Positions 1-7,711 of a stretch of 19,796 nt of DNA are shown piece by piece. Source of the stretch: an uncultured Sphingosinicella sp. (lineage in GTDB: Bacteria > Pseudomonadota > Alphaproteobacteria > Sphingomonadales > Sphingomonadaceae); assembly GCA_946886275.1 (NCBI GenBank), contig CAMPIH010000024.1, positions 1 through 19,796 on the forward strand, in the 5' to 3' direction. The first letter of the stretch is position 1; every line of letters starts with the position of its first letter. The notes beneath the pieces were generated by a model. The model ran no database searches, was not told where the DNA came from, and saw nothing but the letters and a program-made list of their open reading frames with translations. The translations under genes were made by a program, and so were the position numbers.

Positions 1-1544
1 CCCGTATCGGTATCGCCATCGGCGTCGGTGACGACGATGGTGAATTCCTGGGTGTCCGTGTTTCCGGCAGTGTTGTCGCCCAGCTCGAAATCATAGCCGA
101 TCGCGCCAGGCGCGATGCTGGTGATCGTCAGGACCCCGGTGGGCGTGACGATCGTCTGTCCCACCGCCGTGATGGTCGTTCCGTTGATGCTGATCGTCCC
201 GGGACCGTCGATCACCTCGAAGGTGATCGTGCCCGACGTGACTTCGGTGGGAGCCGGCGCATTCGATCCGGCAGGCTCGTCGTTCCGAGGCGGCAGACCG
301 GATTCGAAGACGATCGTCCCGTCACCGGAATCGGGGATGAAGGTGATGACAGGCGGACTGTCGGCAATCGCGATCGACAGCGTCGCCGTCGACGTGTCGC
401 CGTCGCCATCCGTCAGCCGATAGGTGAAGACATCGGTCACGCCGGCCGGCGAGTTCGTTGCGCGAACGTAACTGTAGCTGCCGGTCGAATCGATCGTGAG
501 GGTGCCATAGAGGCCGACGACGACGGTCGCCCCGGACACGGTCGAAAGGGCGCCCGAGCCTGCAGCGACGCCGGTCACCGACGCGCCGTCCGCACCTTGC
601 GTATCGGCCCCCGAGGTGCCGCTGGTCGTCCCCGCTCCAGAAACGACGTTCCCTGTCTCCGCCGTGAATTTCCCCGCAGCGACCTCGTCGGTGTCGGCCC
701 GCGCCGTCGGCACGTCGTCATTGACGTTGACCGACAGGCTTCCAGTGTCGATGTCGCCATCGGCGTCGGTCACGACGACGTCGAAATTGTCGTGCGAGCC
801 GTTGAGCAGATTATCGGTCAGAGTATAGGTGAAGCTGATCGTCGTCGGCGTGATGCCGGTGATCGTCAGCATCCCATGATCGGAGGCGAAGGTCTGGCCC
901 ACGGCCGTCACGGTCACGCCATTGATAGTGACGGTGGCCGGGCCATCGGGCACGTTGAGAATGATCGATCCTGAGGCGGATTCCGCGTTGCTCGAGGGAT
1001 TCGAGCCGGACGGCTCGGCGCCACGTGCGGGCAGGGCCGCTTCATCGACCGTGACGGTGGCCATCACCGCGCCTGCCGGATTGTCCGGCGTGACGACGAT
1101 CACTTCCGGCGGCTCATCCGGCCTGGCGACCTGCAAGATCTCCTCGGATGGCTGCTCGCCGAAGCTGAGATTGGTCGGCGCCAGCAGGTCACCAAGGGCA
1201 AACGGATCGCCGATATCGCCGACCGGAACGGCGAAATTGCCGCCGGAGCTCTGCCGGTTACCGGTCAGGATGAAATTCTCGATGCTGAGCAAGGCGGCCA
1301 CGTTCTCGGCCGGGATCTCGACCGCGCCGAAAGTGAGCGTCGGCACGTAGAGCGCGCCGTCCACGATGACCCACTGAGTGCCATCAGGGAGCATGATGAC
1401 AAGGTCGTTGCCGACGACCCTGACGTCGCTCATCTCTGTGCCTTGCGGCAATTGGATGATCCCGTCCGGACCAGGAGTGATCCGAACCGCCTGCGCCGAA
1501 ACGGCGGGCGCGGCCACGAGCGTGACGCGAGCGTTTGCTCCCAT
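1..1544 (-). CDS. Giant repeat adhesin, T1SS-143/VCBS-like (N-terminal part, 3' end outside window)
   Basis: This is an open frame of 514 codons from ATG at 1544 to the left edge, with no stop in the window. AAGGA lies at 1556-1560, 11 nt before the ATG, and an in-frame TAG at 1587-1589 limits upstream starts. Residues 21-125 form a non-repetitive N-terminal module (for example GNDLVIMLPDGTQWVI at 45-60). A repeat unit of about 246 residues then begins near 166 and again near 412. Each copy has a Val-x-Glu...Leu-Pro-x-Arg...Glu-Pro-x-Gly-Ser-Asn opening and a segment ending VVTDADGD. Residues 283-396 resemble a VCBS/cadherin-like domain (YGTLTIDSTGSYSY, YRLTDGDGDTSTATL). The residues are acidic and Thr/Gly-rich, and Cys is absent from the visible part. 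Such proteins are usually type I-secreted biofilm adhesins with a C-terminal signal and RTX repeats, which would lie outside the window. No clear Sec signal peptide is seen, although VSAQA at 15-19 resembles a cleavage site. The family call is good; the exact repeat family is not certain. Confidence 0.85.
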   Translation of the reverse strand, partial: MGANARVTLVAAPAVSAQAVRITPGPDGIIQLPQGTEMSDVRVVGNDLVIMLPDGTQWVIVDGALYVPTLTFGAVEIPAENVAALLSIENFILTGNRQSSGGNFAVPVGDIGDPFALGDLLAPTNLSFGEQPSEEILQVARPDEPPEVIVVTPDNPAGAVMATVTVDEAALPARGAEPSGSNPSSNAESASGSIILNVPDGPATVTINGVTVTAVGQTFASDHGMLTITGITPTTISFTYTLTDNLLNGSHDNFDVVVTDADGDIDTGSLSVNVNDDVPTARADTDEVAAGKFTAETGNVVSGAGTTSGTSGADTQGADGASVTGVAAGSGALSTVSGATVVVGLYGTLTIDSTGSYSYVRATNSPAGVTDVFTYRLTDGDGDTSTATLSIAIADSPPVITFIPDSGDGTIVFESGLPPRNDEPAGSNAPAPTEVTSGTITFEVIDGPGTISINGTTITAVGQTIVTPTGVLTITSIAPGAIGYDFELGDNTAGNTDTQEFTIVVTDADGDTDT

Positions 1545-2259
1545 CTCTTGGGGTATCCTTATGAAAGCCTTCCCGACGCGGCCGAACTAAACTCCGGTTT
1601 ACCCCCCGGTGATTGGCCGCTTGAGTACAGGATTCCCCCAAATGAAATGTTCCGCAAGTGCAAAAACGGGACTGGGCCGTTATGGCCGAAACGTCGCCGA
1701 GCAATTTGCCAAGTAAAGTCCGGCCTGGTTCGCCTAAAGATTTCGGCTCAATAGTATCCAAAGTTAACTATTTGAATGTTGGCTAATGTATCCCTGTTCC
1801 ATATCGGGAATGGGTGCCGACTGTATTTCATGATCGTTCATGCTGGATCCTGCCCGTATTATGAAGTGAAGCGGTGAAACAGCCTATTGGCTACCGCCGC
1901 TAGATCAATTCATGTCGTGATCGGATACCCTCCCCCGTAATTCTACCAAGAGAAACAAGGTTAACGGGCCGTTGCGTCCCGATCCTGACTCCGCGATTCA
2001 GCGGGTCGGACGGCCCAACATGGCGTCGACGAGACGGTCATTTCTGCCGATCAGCCGCGAATCGCGACTCGGTGCAAACCTTCGGCAACGATCCCGCCTT
2101 AGACCCCGATATAGTACGGTAAACGGAAGTTTAGACCGTTCCGGCGCTCGAACGCGAGGTGCGAAGAGGCCCGTCTGGACAAGTCAAGGTTCCAACCGCT
2201 TTCATAGAGAGCCGGAACGACCGGCAGCCGCGCGGGATTTCCCCGCGGGAGCGCTCAGC
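1545..2259. other. 715-nt intergenic region upstream of the adhesin
   Basis: No convincing gene is seen on either strand. The part from about 1600 to 1970 is clearly richer in A and T than the coding DNA around it, as expected for a regulated promoter region. It would serve the adhesin gene reading leftwards from 1544; the lipid kinase gene ends at the right border. It contains an inverted repeat CATGA-TCGT-TCATG (1829-1842) and three TTCATG copies. A clear -35/-10 pair could not be picked out; TACTAT on the minus strand near 1753-1758 is the best -10-like word. The rightmost 160 nt are GC-rich with hairpin potential behind the lipid kinase gene. Confidence 0.6.
1827..1914. promoter_or_regulatory. 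TTCATG repeat cluster and inverted repeat, possible regulator site
   Basis: TTCATG occurs at 1827-1832, 1837-1842 and 1909-1914. The first two copies are spaced exactly 10 nt, one helical turn. The first two also fall within the inverted repeat CATGA-TCGT-TCATG at 1829-1842. The cluster lies about 285-370 nt upstream of the adhesin start, in the AT-richer part of the intergenic region. A role as binding site is inference only; six-base words recur by chance. Confidence 0.2.
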
Positions 2260-2277
2260 TCAGGCGGCAAGCCTGAG
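2231..2277 (-). terminator. Two hairpins at the 3' end of the lipid kinase gene (possible terminator)
   Basis: A perfect 7-bp stem with a 5-nt loop, CTCAGGC-GGCAA-GCCTGAG (2259-2277, plus strand), overlaps the stop codon of the lipid kinase gene. A second perfect stem, CGCGGG-ATTTC-CCCGCG (2231-2247), lies 12 nt downstream. Neither is followed by a run of T on the minus strand, so a classical intrinsic terminator is not proven. GC hairpins with weak U-tracts are common behind alphaproteobacterial genes. Confidence 0.3.
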
Positions 2278-3231
2278 GAAGGGCACCGGCGCCGTCGGCC
2301 GGAGGACGATCGGGCGGCCGCAATGGGCCTCGAACAGCTCGCCGTCGAGAATGACGTTAGAATGGTCGCCCTCGATCCGGATCTCGTCGCCGCGCTGGAG
2401 ATGGACGCCGTCCATCCGATAGCGGCCGAGCCGGCCGCGGATCGATGCGACCAGGGCCTTGATCAGCGCCGGGAAGCTCCGCTCGATGACGAGCAGCTGC
2501 ATCGCTCCGCTGCGCTGGCCGGCAACCGGCATGTTGCCGCTGAACAAGAGGCGCTGGAGAGTCGTCACCATGACGAAGGCGAACGGGCCCTGGAGGACCC
2601 CCTGCTTCAGAACCGACACCTTGAGCGGCTTCGGGGTAAGCGGCAGGAATCTCGCCCAGCGTCCGAGCAGGATCGACAGCAGGCCGATGACCAAGGCCAC
2701 GAGATGGGCAATTCCCGTCGGCAGGAACGGATAGAGCTTGTGCCGGCAATAGAGCATCGTGTCGGCGAGAACGGCACCGCCCAGGAACATTCCGAGCACC
2801 GGCCGACGCGACGGATCGCCATCGCTGAGGACGATCAGTTCCCGCTGGACGATGTTCGGGCGCATGTCGGTCCGGGCGAGCTCGAGAACCCGTTCGAGCG
2901 CGACGATCGGATCGCCCTCGGCGCCGAGATCGTGAGCGATGAGATTGGTCTTGCCGTTCGGAAGCACCGCGACCGGCGGCGGACTGCCGCCGAACTGGCC
3001 GCCATGATGGAGCTCGGTCAGAGCGGCCTGGACGGTGCCGTCGCCGCCGTTGATGACGAGCACCTTGGGCTTCACCCGGGCGATCGTCTTGAGCGCCGCG
3101 CCGATCTGGTCGGCATGCTCCACCTCGTAATGGAAGATGTCGTCATGGGCGGCGCAAAAGCTGCGCACGCGCGGCAGCAATGACTGGTTGCCGGTCGATC
3201 GAGGATTGGAAAGAAGCGCGACCAGCGCCAT
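2260..3231 (-). CDS. Diacylglycerol kinase family lipid kinase
   Basis: The product is 323 residues, the usual size for bacterial DagK/YegS-type kinases. These phosphorylate a lipid hydroxyl using ATP. The N-terminal catalytic domain has the Asn-Pro start (SNPRSTGN at 8-15), the nucleotide-binding NGGDGT at 61-66 and PNGKTNLIAHDLG at 91-103, where most relatives have GTAN. The C-terminal beta-sandwich domain includes ILDGELFEA. A stretch of hydrophobic residues around HLVALVIGLLSILLG could lie against the membrane. The ATG at 3231 is preceded by GGAAGGG about 10 nt upstream and lies 19 nt behind the stop of the DUF2141 gene, so the two are probably co-transcribed. The substrate cannot be read from sequence: diacylglycerol is the default, but sphingosine and ceramide kinases of eukaryotes share this fold and a sphingolipid locus lies close by. 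Confidence 0.9.
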   Translation of the reverse strand: MALVALLSNPRSTGNQSLLPRVRSFCAAHDDIFHYEVEHADQIGAALKTIARVKPKVLVINGGDGTVQAALTELHHGGQFGGSPPPVAVLPNGKTNLIAHDLGAEGDPIVALERVLELARTDMRPNIVQRELIVLSDGDPSRRPVLGMFLGGAVLADTMLYCRHKLYPFLPTGIAHLVALVIGLLSILLGRWARFLPLTPKPLKVSVLKQGVLQGPFAFVMVTTLQRLLFSGNMPVAGQRSGAMQLLVIERSFPALIKALVASIRGRLGRYRMDGVHLQRGDEIRIEGDHSNVILDGELFEAHCGRPIVLRPTAPVPFLRLAA

Positions 3232-3250
3232 CAGAGCACGCCCTTCCTCA

Positions 3251-3757
3251 TCAGCTGGTGACCGGGCGGACCGACAGCCCGAAGCGATAGTTGAGAACGA
3301 CGTTGAGGCCGAGGACGCCCTGACCGACGTTGATCGCGACGTTCTGATAACGGGGCCGGAGGTTGGTCAGCGACAGCCGCGGGTTGCGCGAAAAGCCGCC
3401 ACCGTCGCCCCAGTCATTGCCGTCGCCGTCGACGTCGTGACGGACCGCGACCGCATAGCTTCCGGAGCGAGGAACGGCGACGCAGATCGGCATCGCGCCG
3501 GCGCGGGTGACGGGAACGTTGATCTGGCGGACATATTGGCCGCGGGCGAGGAATTTTTGGGGATCGCCGCCATAGACATTGACCCGGATGTTGCCGGTCC
3601 GGGCCTTGAAGCCATTGACGTTGACGAGGAGTGCAGGACCGCCCGCGCCGCTTCGGCAAGAGGCGGCATCCGGGCCAAGGGCGGCCTGGGCCGAGCTCGG
3701 CTGCGCCACCGCGACCGCGATAGCGAAAGCCGCTCCTCTGGCGAACAGTTTCGACAT
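3251..3757 (-). CDS. Secreted DUF2141 domain protein
   Basis: The product is 168 residues from ATG at 3757. This start is chosen because it opens with a signal peptide (MSKLFARGAAFAIAVAVA then SSAQA/ALG as likely cleavage site near residue 25). AGGAG lies 10 nt upstream. A longer frame to 3895 exists but would overlap lptF and bury the signal peptide. The mature part shows the DUF2141 pattern: a beta-rich start (VNVYGGDPQKFL), then AVRHDVDGDGNDWGDGGGFS and NPRLSL. The Asp-rich DVDGDGND looks like a possible calcium-binding loop. The family has no established function; members are exported small proteins. The gene is first in a two-gene unit with the lipid kinase and is divergent from lptF, with 65 nt between the start codons. 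Confidence 0.88.
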   Translation of the reverse strand: MSKLFARGAAFAIAVAVAQPSSAQAALGPDAASCRSGAGGPALLVNVNGFKARTGNIRVNVYGGDPQKFLARGQYVRQINVPVTRAGAMPICVAVPRSGSYAVAVRHDVDGDGNDWGDGGGFSRNPRLSLTNLRPRYQNVAINVGQGVLGLNVVLNYRFGLSVRPVTS

Positions 3758-3788
3758 GACCACGCAACTCCTGGAGGCTATAGGCCGA

Positions 3789-3804
3789 CCCGACCGGGGT
3801 CGGG
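3789..3804. promoter_or_regulatory. 16-bp palindrome between divergent DUF2141 and lptF genes
   Basis: CCCGACC-GG-GGTCGGG is a perfect 7-bp inverted repeat with 2 central bases. It sits 18 nt before the lptF ATG (3823) and 31 nt upstream of the DUF2141 ATG (3757). It could be an operator for a dimeric regulator acting on both promoters, or a hairpin in the lptF leader. No clear -10/-35 pair was recognised in the 65-nt gap, though TATAGG at 3779-3784 is -10-like. Confidence 0.35.
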
Positions 3805-3822
3805 CGATTGTCTCACGCCCCC

Positions 3823-5088
3823 ATGAATGCAAGATCGTCCAAGCTTGCGGCCAAAATGTGGTCATGGAGCGTCGAAAAGTTGAGAGTTGCGACACAAATC
3901 GACCGCTACCAGGCCCGGCTGATACTGGTGCCGCTGATGGCGACGCTGGCGCTCGCGGCCATGTTGCTGCTGCTCGAGAAGATGCTTCGCCTGTTCGACT
4001 TCGTCGTCAGCGAGGGCGGCCCGGTCAACGTCGTCTGGCGAATGCTCGCCAACCTGATCCCGGAATATCTCGGCCTGGGGATCCCGATCGGACTGATGCT
4101 CGGGATCCTGCTGGCCTTTCGCCGGCTGGCTCTGTCGTCCGAGCTGGACGCTTTGCGCTCGGTCGGTCTCGGCTATGGCCGGCTTCTTGTCGTGCCTTAT
4201 CTGTTCACGGCGCTGTTGCTGGCGGCCAATTTGATCATCATCGGCTTCGTCCAGCCTCGCGCTCAATATGCCTATGAAGGCCTGCGGTTCGAGCTTCGCT
4301 CCGGCGCCCTTGGGGCGTCGATCAAGGTCGGCGAATTCACCAGTCTCGGCCGCGGAATGACTCTTCGGGTCGAACGAAGCGAGAATGAAGGCACCGACCT
4401 TCACGGCGTCTTTCTCCGGACCGAGAGCCGGAGCGGCCGGACGGTCGCCGTGACCGCCGAACGCGGCAGCTTCCTTGCGACCGACGATCCGGACACGATC
4501 CTGTTCCGGCTCCGCAACGGCCGCCTCGTTCACGATGCGCCGGGTTACAGGACTCCCCGGGTCCTCAGCTTCGTCCAGCACGATCTGCCGATCAGCCTTC
4601 CTTCGATCGAGGCGTTCCGCCGCCGCGGCAACAGCGCCGAGGAGCTCAACCTCGCCGAGCTGATCCGGGTCGTCAGCGACCGGCGAACGCCCGAGGAGCG
4701 GCGCAACGCCACTCGCGCCAATTTCCACTTCAGGCTCGTCGAGGTGGTGATGATGCTGCTTCTGCCGCTGCTCGCGGTGGCGCTGGCGGTGCCGCCGAAG
4801 CGGAGCAGCTCCGGCCTCGGCATCTTCCTGTCGATCGTGCTCGTCGTCACCTATCACAAGGTGAATCAATATGCCGAACAGATGGGTGCGCTCGGCCGGA
4901 TCGACCCGTTGATCGCGCTCTGGCTGCCCTTCCTCCTCTTCGCAGGGCTGATCTTCTGGATGTACTGGACCCTCGCCCAGAAGCCGGGCGGACAGCCGAT
5001 CGGCGCGCTCGAGCGGCTGTTCGACCGGATCGCCAAGCGGCTCGGACGGATCTTTCGACGCCGCAAGGTCTTGCCGGCTGCTTCATGA
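3823..5088 (+). CDS. lptF: LptF, permease of the Lpt lipopolysaccharide/glycolipid export complex
   Basis: The product is 421 residues from ATG at 3823. A TTG at 3808 and an ATG at 3856 are alternatives, and no good Shine-Dalgarno is seen before any of them. The layout is that of LptF/LptG permeases (YjgP/YjgQ family): IDRYQARLILVPL at the start of the first membrane helix (about 33-52), two more helices up to about residue 145, a periplasmic beta-jellyroll-like domain (roughly 150-300), and three C-terminal helices (about 305-395). The C-terminus is basic (KRLGRIFRRRK). With LptG and the ATPase LptB (not in this window), it extracts LPS from the inner membrane. In a sphingomonad the cargo could include glycosphingolipid, which is inference. 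Its stop overlaps the lptG start by 4 nt (ATGA). Confidence 0.93.
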   Translation: MNARSSKLAAKMWSWSVEKLRVATQIDRYQARLILVPLMATLALAAMLLLLEKMLRLFDFVVSEGGPVNVVWRMLANLIPEYLGLGIPIGLMLGILLAFRRLALSSELDALRSVGLGYGRLLVVPYLFTALLLAANLIIIGFVQPRAQYAYEGLRFELRSGALGASIKVGEFTSLGRGMTLRVERSENEGTDLHGVFLRTESRSGRTVAVTAERGSFLATDDPDTILFRLRNGRLVHDAPGYRTPRVLSFVQHDLPISLPSIEAFRRRGNSAEELNLAELIRVVSDRRTPEERRNATRANFHFRLVEVVMMLLLPLLAVALAVPPKRSSSGLGIFLSIVLVVTYHKVNQYAEQMGALGRIDPLIALWLPFLLFAGLIFWMYWTLAQKPGGQPIGALERLFDRIAKRLGRIFRRRKVLPAAS

Positions 5089-6182
5089 TCAACCTGCAAT
5101 TCTTCCCGTCGCGGCAGATTGCCCGCTACATGATGCGGCTGTTCCTGCTGCGCAGCTTCGCCGTGCTCTTCGCGCTGGTGATCATCCTGATGACTCTCGA
5201 TCTGCTCGGCAATTCCGGCGACATCCTCGCCCATCCCGGCAATGGCGACGCCGAATTGTGGCGCTATGTCGGGCTTCGGGTGCCTCAGCTCATCGCCCGC
5301 TTCCTGCCCTTTTCGGTCCTTCTCGGCACTCTCATCACGCTCGCGACCCTCAACCAGCATAGCGAGATCATCACGATGAAGGCGGCGGGCATTTCCGCCC
5401 ACCAGATCATCGCGCCCCTGATCCTTGCCGGAATCGCCGTCGCCGCCGTCCACTTCGTCTTCAACGAACGGGTGGTCACCCGGGCGAACGCCGCGCTCGG
5501 CGCCTGGGAGGCCGTCGACTATGGCGAGATCCCGCCGCGGACGGGGGTCCAGGACGATGTCTGGCTTCACCACGGCGACGACCTCATCCACGTCCACCGG
5601 GTGATCGGCCGCGGGCCCGGCCTCCGGCTCGAAGGCGTCGAGATCTACGATCGCGCCGGCGGCACCATGCGACAGATGCTCGAGGCACGGACCGGACGGC
5701 GGGTCGCCGAAGGCTGGGAGCTTCGCGACGTCCGCCTGTTCAGCGTCGACACCGGCGAGCTCGCGCGGATGGAATCCGTCGTCGTCCACGAGGACATCCG
5801 TCCGGATCAGTTCACCCTCGCCAAGGTCAATCCCAACGAGCTCGATTTCTGGGCGCTTCGGAACACGATCGGCCAGCTCGAGCTGGCGGACCGGCCGGTG
5901 GCCTCGCTCACCGCCAATCTGTGGCACAAGATATCGGGGCCGCTGTCGACGGTATTGATGCCGCTGCTCGCGGCGGTCGCCGCCTTCGGAATCGCCCGGT
6001 CCGGGGCGCTGTTCATGCGCGCTGTGATCGGCATGGCGCTCGGTTTCGCTTATTTCGTCGCCGACAATTTCGCCTTGGCGATGGGGAATTTCGGCGCCTA
6101 CCCGCCCTTCCTCGCCGCCTGGGGACCTTTCCTGCTCTTCCTCCTCGTCGGCGAAGCCGTGCTGGTCCGGACCGAGGAGTGA
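5085..6182 (+). CDS. lptG: LptG, permease of the Lpt export complex
   Basis: The product is 365 residues, typical for LptG. It opens with SRQIARYMMRLFLLRSFAV, followed by six predicted membrane helices in a 3+3 arrangement (about 14-38, 60-80, 98-120, then about 268-290, 296-322 and 335-357). A periplasmic domain lies between them (GDDLIHVHRVIGRG, LEGVEIYDRAGG). The motif TLNQHSEIITMKAAGIS at about 88-104 is the conserved cytoplasmic coupling loop seen in LptG. The start ATG overlaps the lptF stop (ATGA) and its own TGA overlaps the GTG of the next gene, so translation of the three genes is probably coupled. Confidence 0.95.
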   Translation: MINLQFFPSRQIARYMMRLFLLRSFAVLFALVIILMTLDLLGNSGDILAHPGNGDAELWRYVGLRVPQLIARFLPFSVLLGTLITLATLNQHSEIITMKAAGISAHQIIAPLILAGIAVAAVHFVFNERVVTRANAALGAWEAVDYGEIPPRTGVQDDVWLHHGDDLIHVHRVIGRGPGLRLEGVEIYDRAGGTMRQMLEARTGRRVAEGWELRDVRLFSVDTGELARMESVVVHEDIRPDQFTLAKVNPNELDFWALRNTIGQLELADRPVASLTANLWHKISGPLSTVLMPLLAAVAAFGIARSGALFMRAVIGMALGFAYFVADNFALAMGNFGAYPPFLAAWGPFLLFLLVGEAVLVRTEE

Positions 6183-7702
6183 GCGACTCGACCGATCCGG
6201 CGGGTCCCGCCGTCACCCGCGGCGAGGTGGCGCGCGGCGCGGGCCTCGCCGGCCTGTCGCGCGCCGGCGCCTTCATCGAGGCGCTCGCCCAGCCGCTCTA
6301 CATCTGGATGTTCGGCCTCGCCGCCTACGGGATCTACGTGGTGCTGTGGGGAGCGATCAACCTGCTCACCAACCTGCTCGATCTGTCGATGACGAGCGCT
6401 CTCCAGCGGATCGTCCCGACCCGATCGGAAGAGACGCAGGTCCATGGCGCGGTCAAGCTCGCTCTGCTCGTGACAATCCTCCCGTCGCTTGTCGTCGCCC
6501 TGCTGGTGGCGCTCAACGCCGATTCCGTCGCAACCCTGTTCTCGGTGGCGCCCGAGGACCGATCGAGCCTGCCCGGCGCCATCGCCCTGTTCGTCTGGGC
6601 GCTGCCCTTGTGGACCTTCATCGAAGTGGCGACGTCGGCGGCACGGGCGCGCCGGGCGTTCGGTCCTGAGATCCGGATCCGGATCCTGTGGGAGCAGCTC
6701 GCCCGCCTTCTGTTCGCGCTCGGCTTCTTCTTCCTCGGCTTCGGAAGCGAGGGGCTGATGATCGCCCATCTCTGCTCGCTCCTGCTCGTCGCCTTGCTCT
6801 GCGTGCCGCTTCTGGCCCGCTATTACGACCTTCGCCTGCTTGCCCGGGCGCCGTTGCACTGGCCTCAGGCCAGGCAGCTGGTCGGTTCGGGAGTCTCGCT
6901 CCTCCCCGCCAATCTCGCGCGGCGGATGCTCATCGACGCTCCGCCGCTGGCGATCAACTTCATGCTTCCGGGCGCTGCCGGCGCCTCGGCCGCCGGGCTG
7001 TTCGAGGTCGGCCGGAAGCTTTCCACGGTGCCCTATATCGTCCGCCAATCCTTTCAATATGTGCTTGCGCCGCTGTCCTCGGCTCAGGCCCATTCGGATC
7101 GCCGCCAGATCGCGCCGCTCTATCATTTCGCAAGCCGGGTCTCGACGGCCCTGGTCGTGCCGCTGGCGGGGCTGATGATCTTCACCGGCCCCGACGTCCT
7201 CAGCGTCTATCGGCGCGAAGCGGCCGCCGCGCTTCCGATCCTCGTCATCCTGTCCGCCGCGCGCGCGCTCGAGGCCATTGTCGGCCCCGCCGGAACGATC
7301 GTCGAGATGATCGGCCATCGCGCCTTGCCGTTGCTCAACAGCCTGATCGCCGTCGTTCTCTGGATCCTGCTCGCTCTGTGGCTGACGCCCACCGGGGGCG
7401 CGTTCGGAATGGCGATCGCGGTCGCGGCCGCGATCATCGTCTCGACCTATGCGGCCGCCGTGGAGCTGAGGGTCAGCGACGGGCTGTGGCCGTTCGACCG
7501 CAAGCTTGCGCAGGCGCTGGCGATCGCTTTGGGCGGCCTCGGCGCCATGGCCCTCGTCGAATATCTCACCGGCGGCCCGATCCGCTTCGCCTCCGACATG
7601 ATCATCTGGGCGGTGACGAGCTGGTTCACCCTTCGCTACGGCCTCACCCGCGAGGATCGGCTCGCTCTGGGCGGCCTGTCGCGCCGGCTTCGCCTCGTCT
7701 AA
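6179..7702 (+). CDS. MOP-superfamily flippase (polysaccharide/lipid-linked oligosaccharide exporter)
   Basis: The product is 507 residues and strongly hydrophobic, with about 12-14 membrane helices spread over the whole length, as in Wzx/MurJ-like exporters. The GTG start at 6179 overlaps the lptG stop (GTGA) and follows GAGG in the lptG tail. The frame is open further upstream, but that part is the lptG gene read out of phase. Recognisable features are the amphipathic first helix (GLAGLSRAGAFIEALAQPLYIW), a basic loop (ARARRAFGPEIRIR) and a second half beginning near GSGVSLLPANLARRM. Family members flip lipid-linked sugars across the inner membrane. Placement directly after lptFG suggests a glycolipid or polysaccharide substrate; the actual substrate cannot be told. 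Confidence 0.85.
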   Translation: MSDSTDPAGPAVTRGEVARGAGLAGLSRAGAFIEALAQPLYIWMFGLAAYGIYVVLWGAINLLTNLLDLSMTSALQRIVPTRSEETQVHGAVKLALLVTILPSLVVALLVALNADSVATLFSVAPEDRSSLPGAIALFVWALPLWTFIEVATSAARARRAFGPEIRIRILWEQLARLLFALGFFFLGFGSEGLMIAHLCSLLLVALLCVPLLARYYDLRLLARAPLHWPQARQLVGSGVSLLPANLARRMLIDAPPLAINFMLPGAAGASAAGLFEVGRKLSTVPYIVRQSFQYVLAPLSSAQAHSDRRQIAPLYHFASRVSTALVVPLAGLMIFTGPDVLSVYRREAAAALPILVILSAARALEAIVGPAGTIVEMIGHRALPLLNSLIAVVLWILLALWLTPTGGAFGMAIAVAAAIIVSTYAAAVELRVSDGLWPFDRKLAQALAIALGGLGAMALVEYLTGGPIRFASDMIIWAVTSWFTLRYGLTREDRLALGGLSRRLRLV

Positions 7703-7711
7703 GAAGTGCCC

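Noticed and set aside
1384..1761. Short minus-strand frame across the adhesin start
   Set aside because: It is out of phase with the adhesin, which has repeats, a good ATG and a Shine-Dalgarno in another frame.
1545..2259. CRISPR array, tRNA or insertion sequence in the largest gene-free region
   Set aside because: No regular repeat-spacer pattern, no tRNA-like cloverleaf and no transposase or terminal inverted repeats were found by eye here or elsewhere in the window.
1972..3183. 403-codon open frame on the plus strand opposite the lipid kinase
   Set aside because: The lipid kinase on the other strand has clear motifs; this frame is rich in Arg, Asp, Glu and Ala without any domain.
3758..3895. 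Longer version of the DUF2141 gene starting at 3895
   Set aside because: The extra 46 residues lack any pattern, overlap lptF and would place the signal peptide inside the protein.
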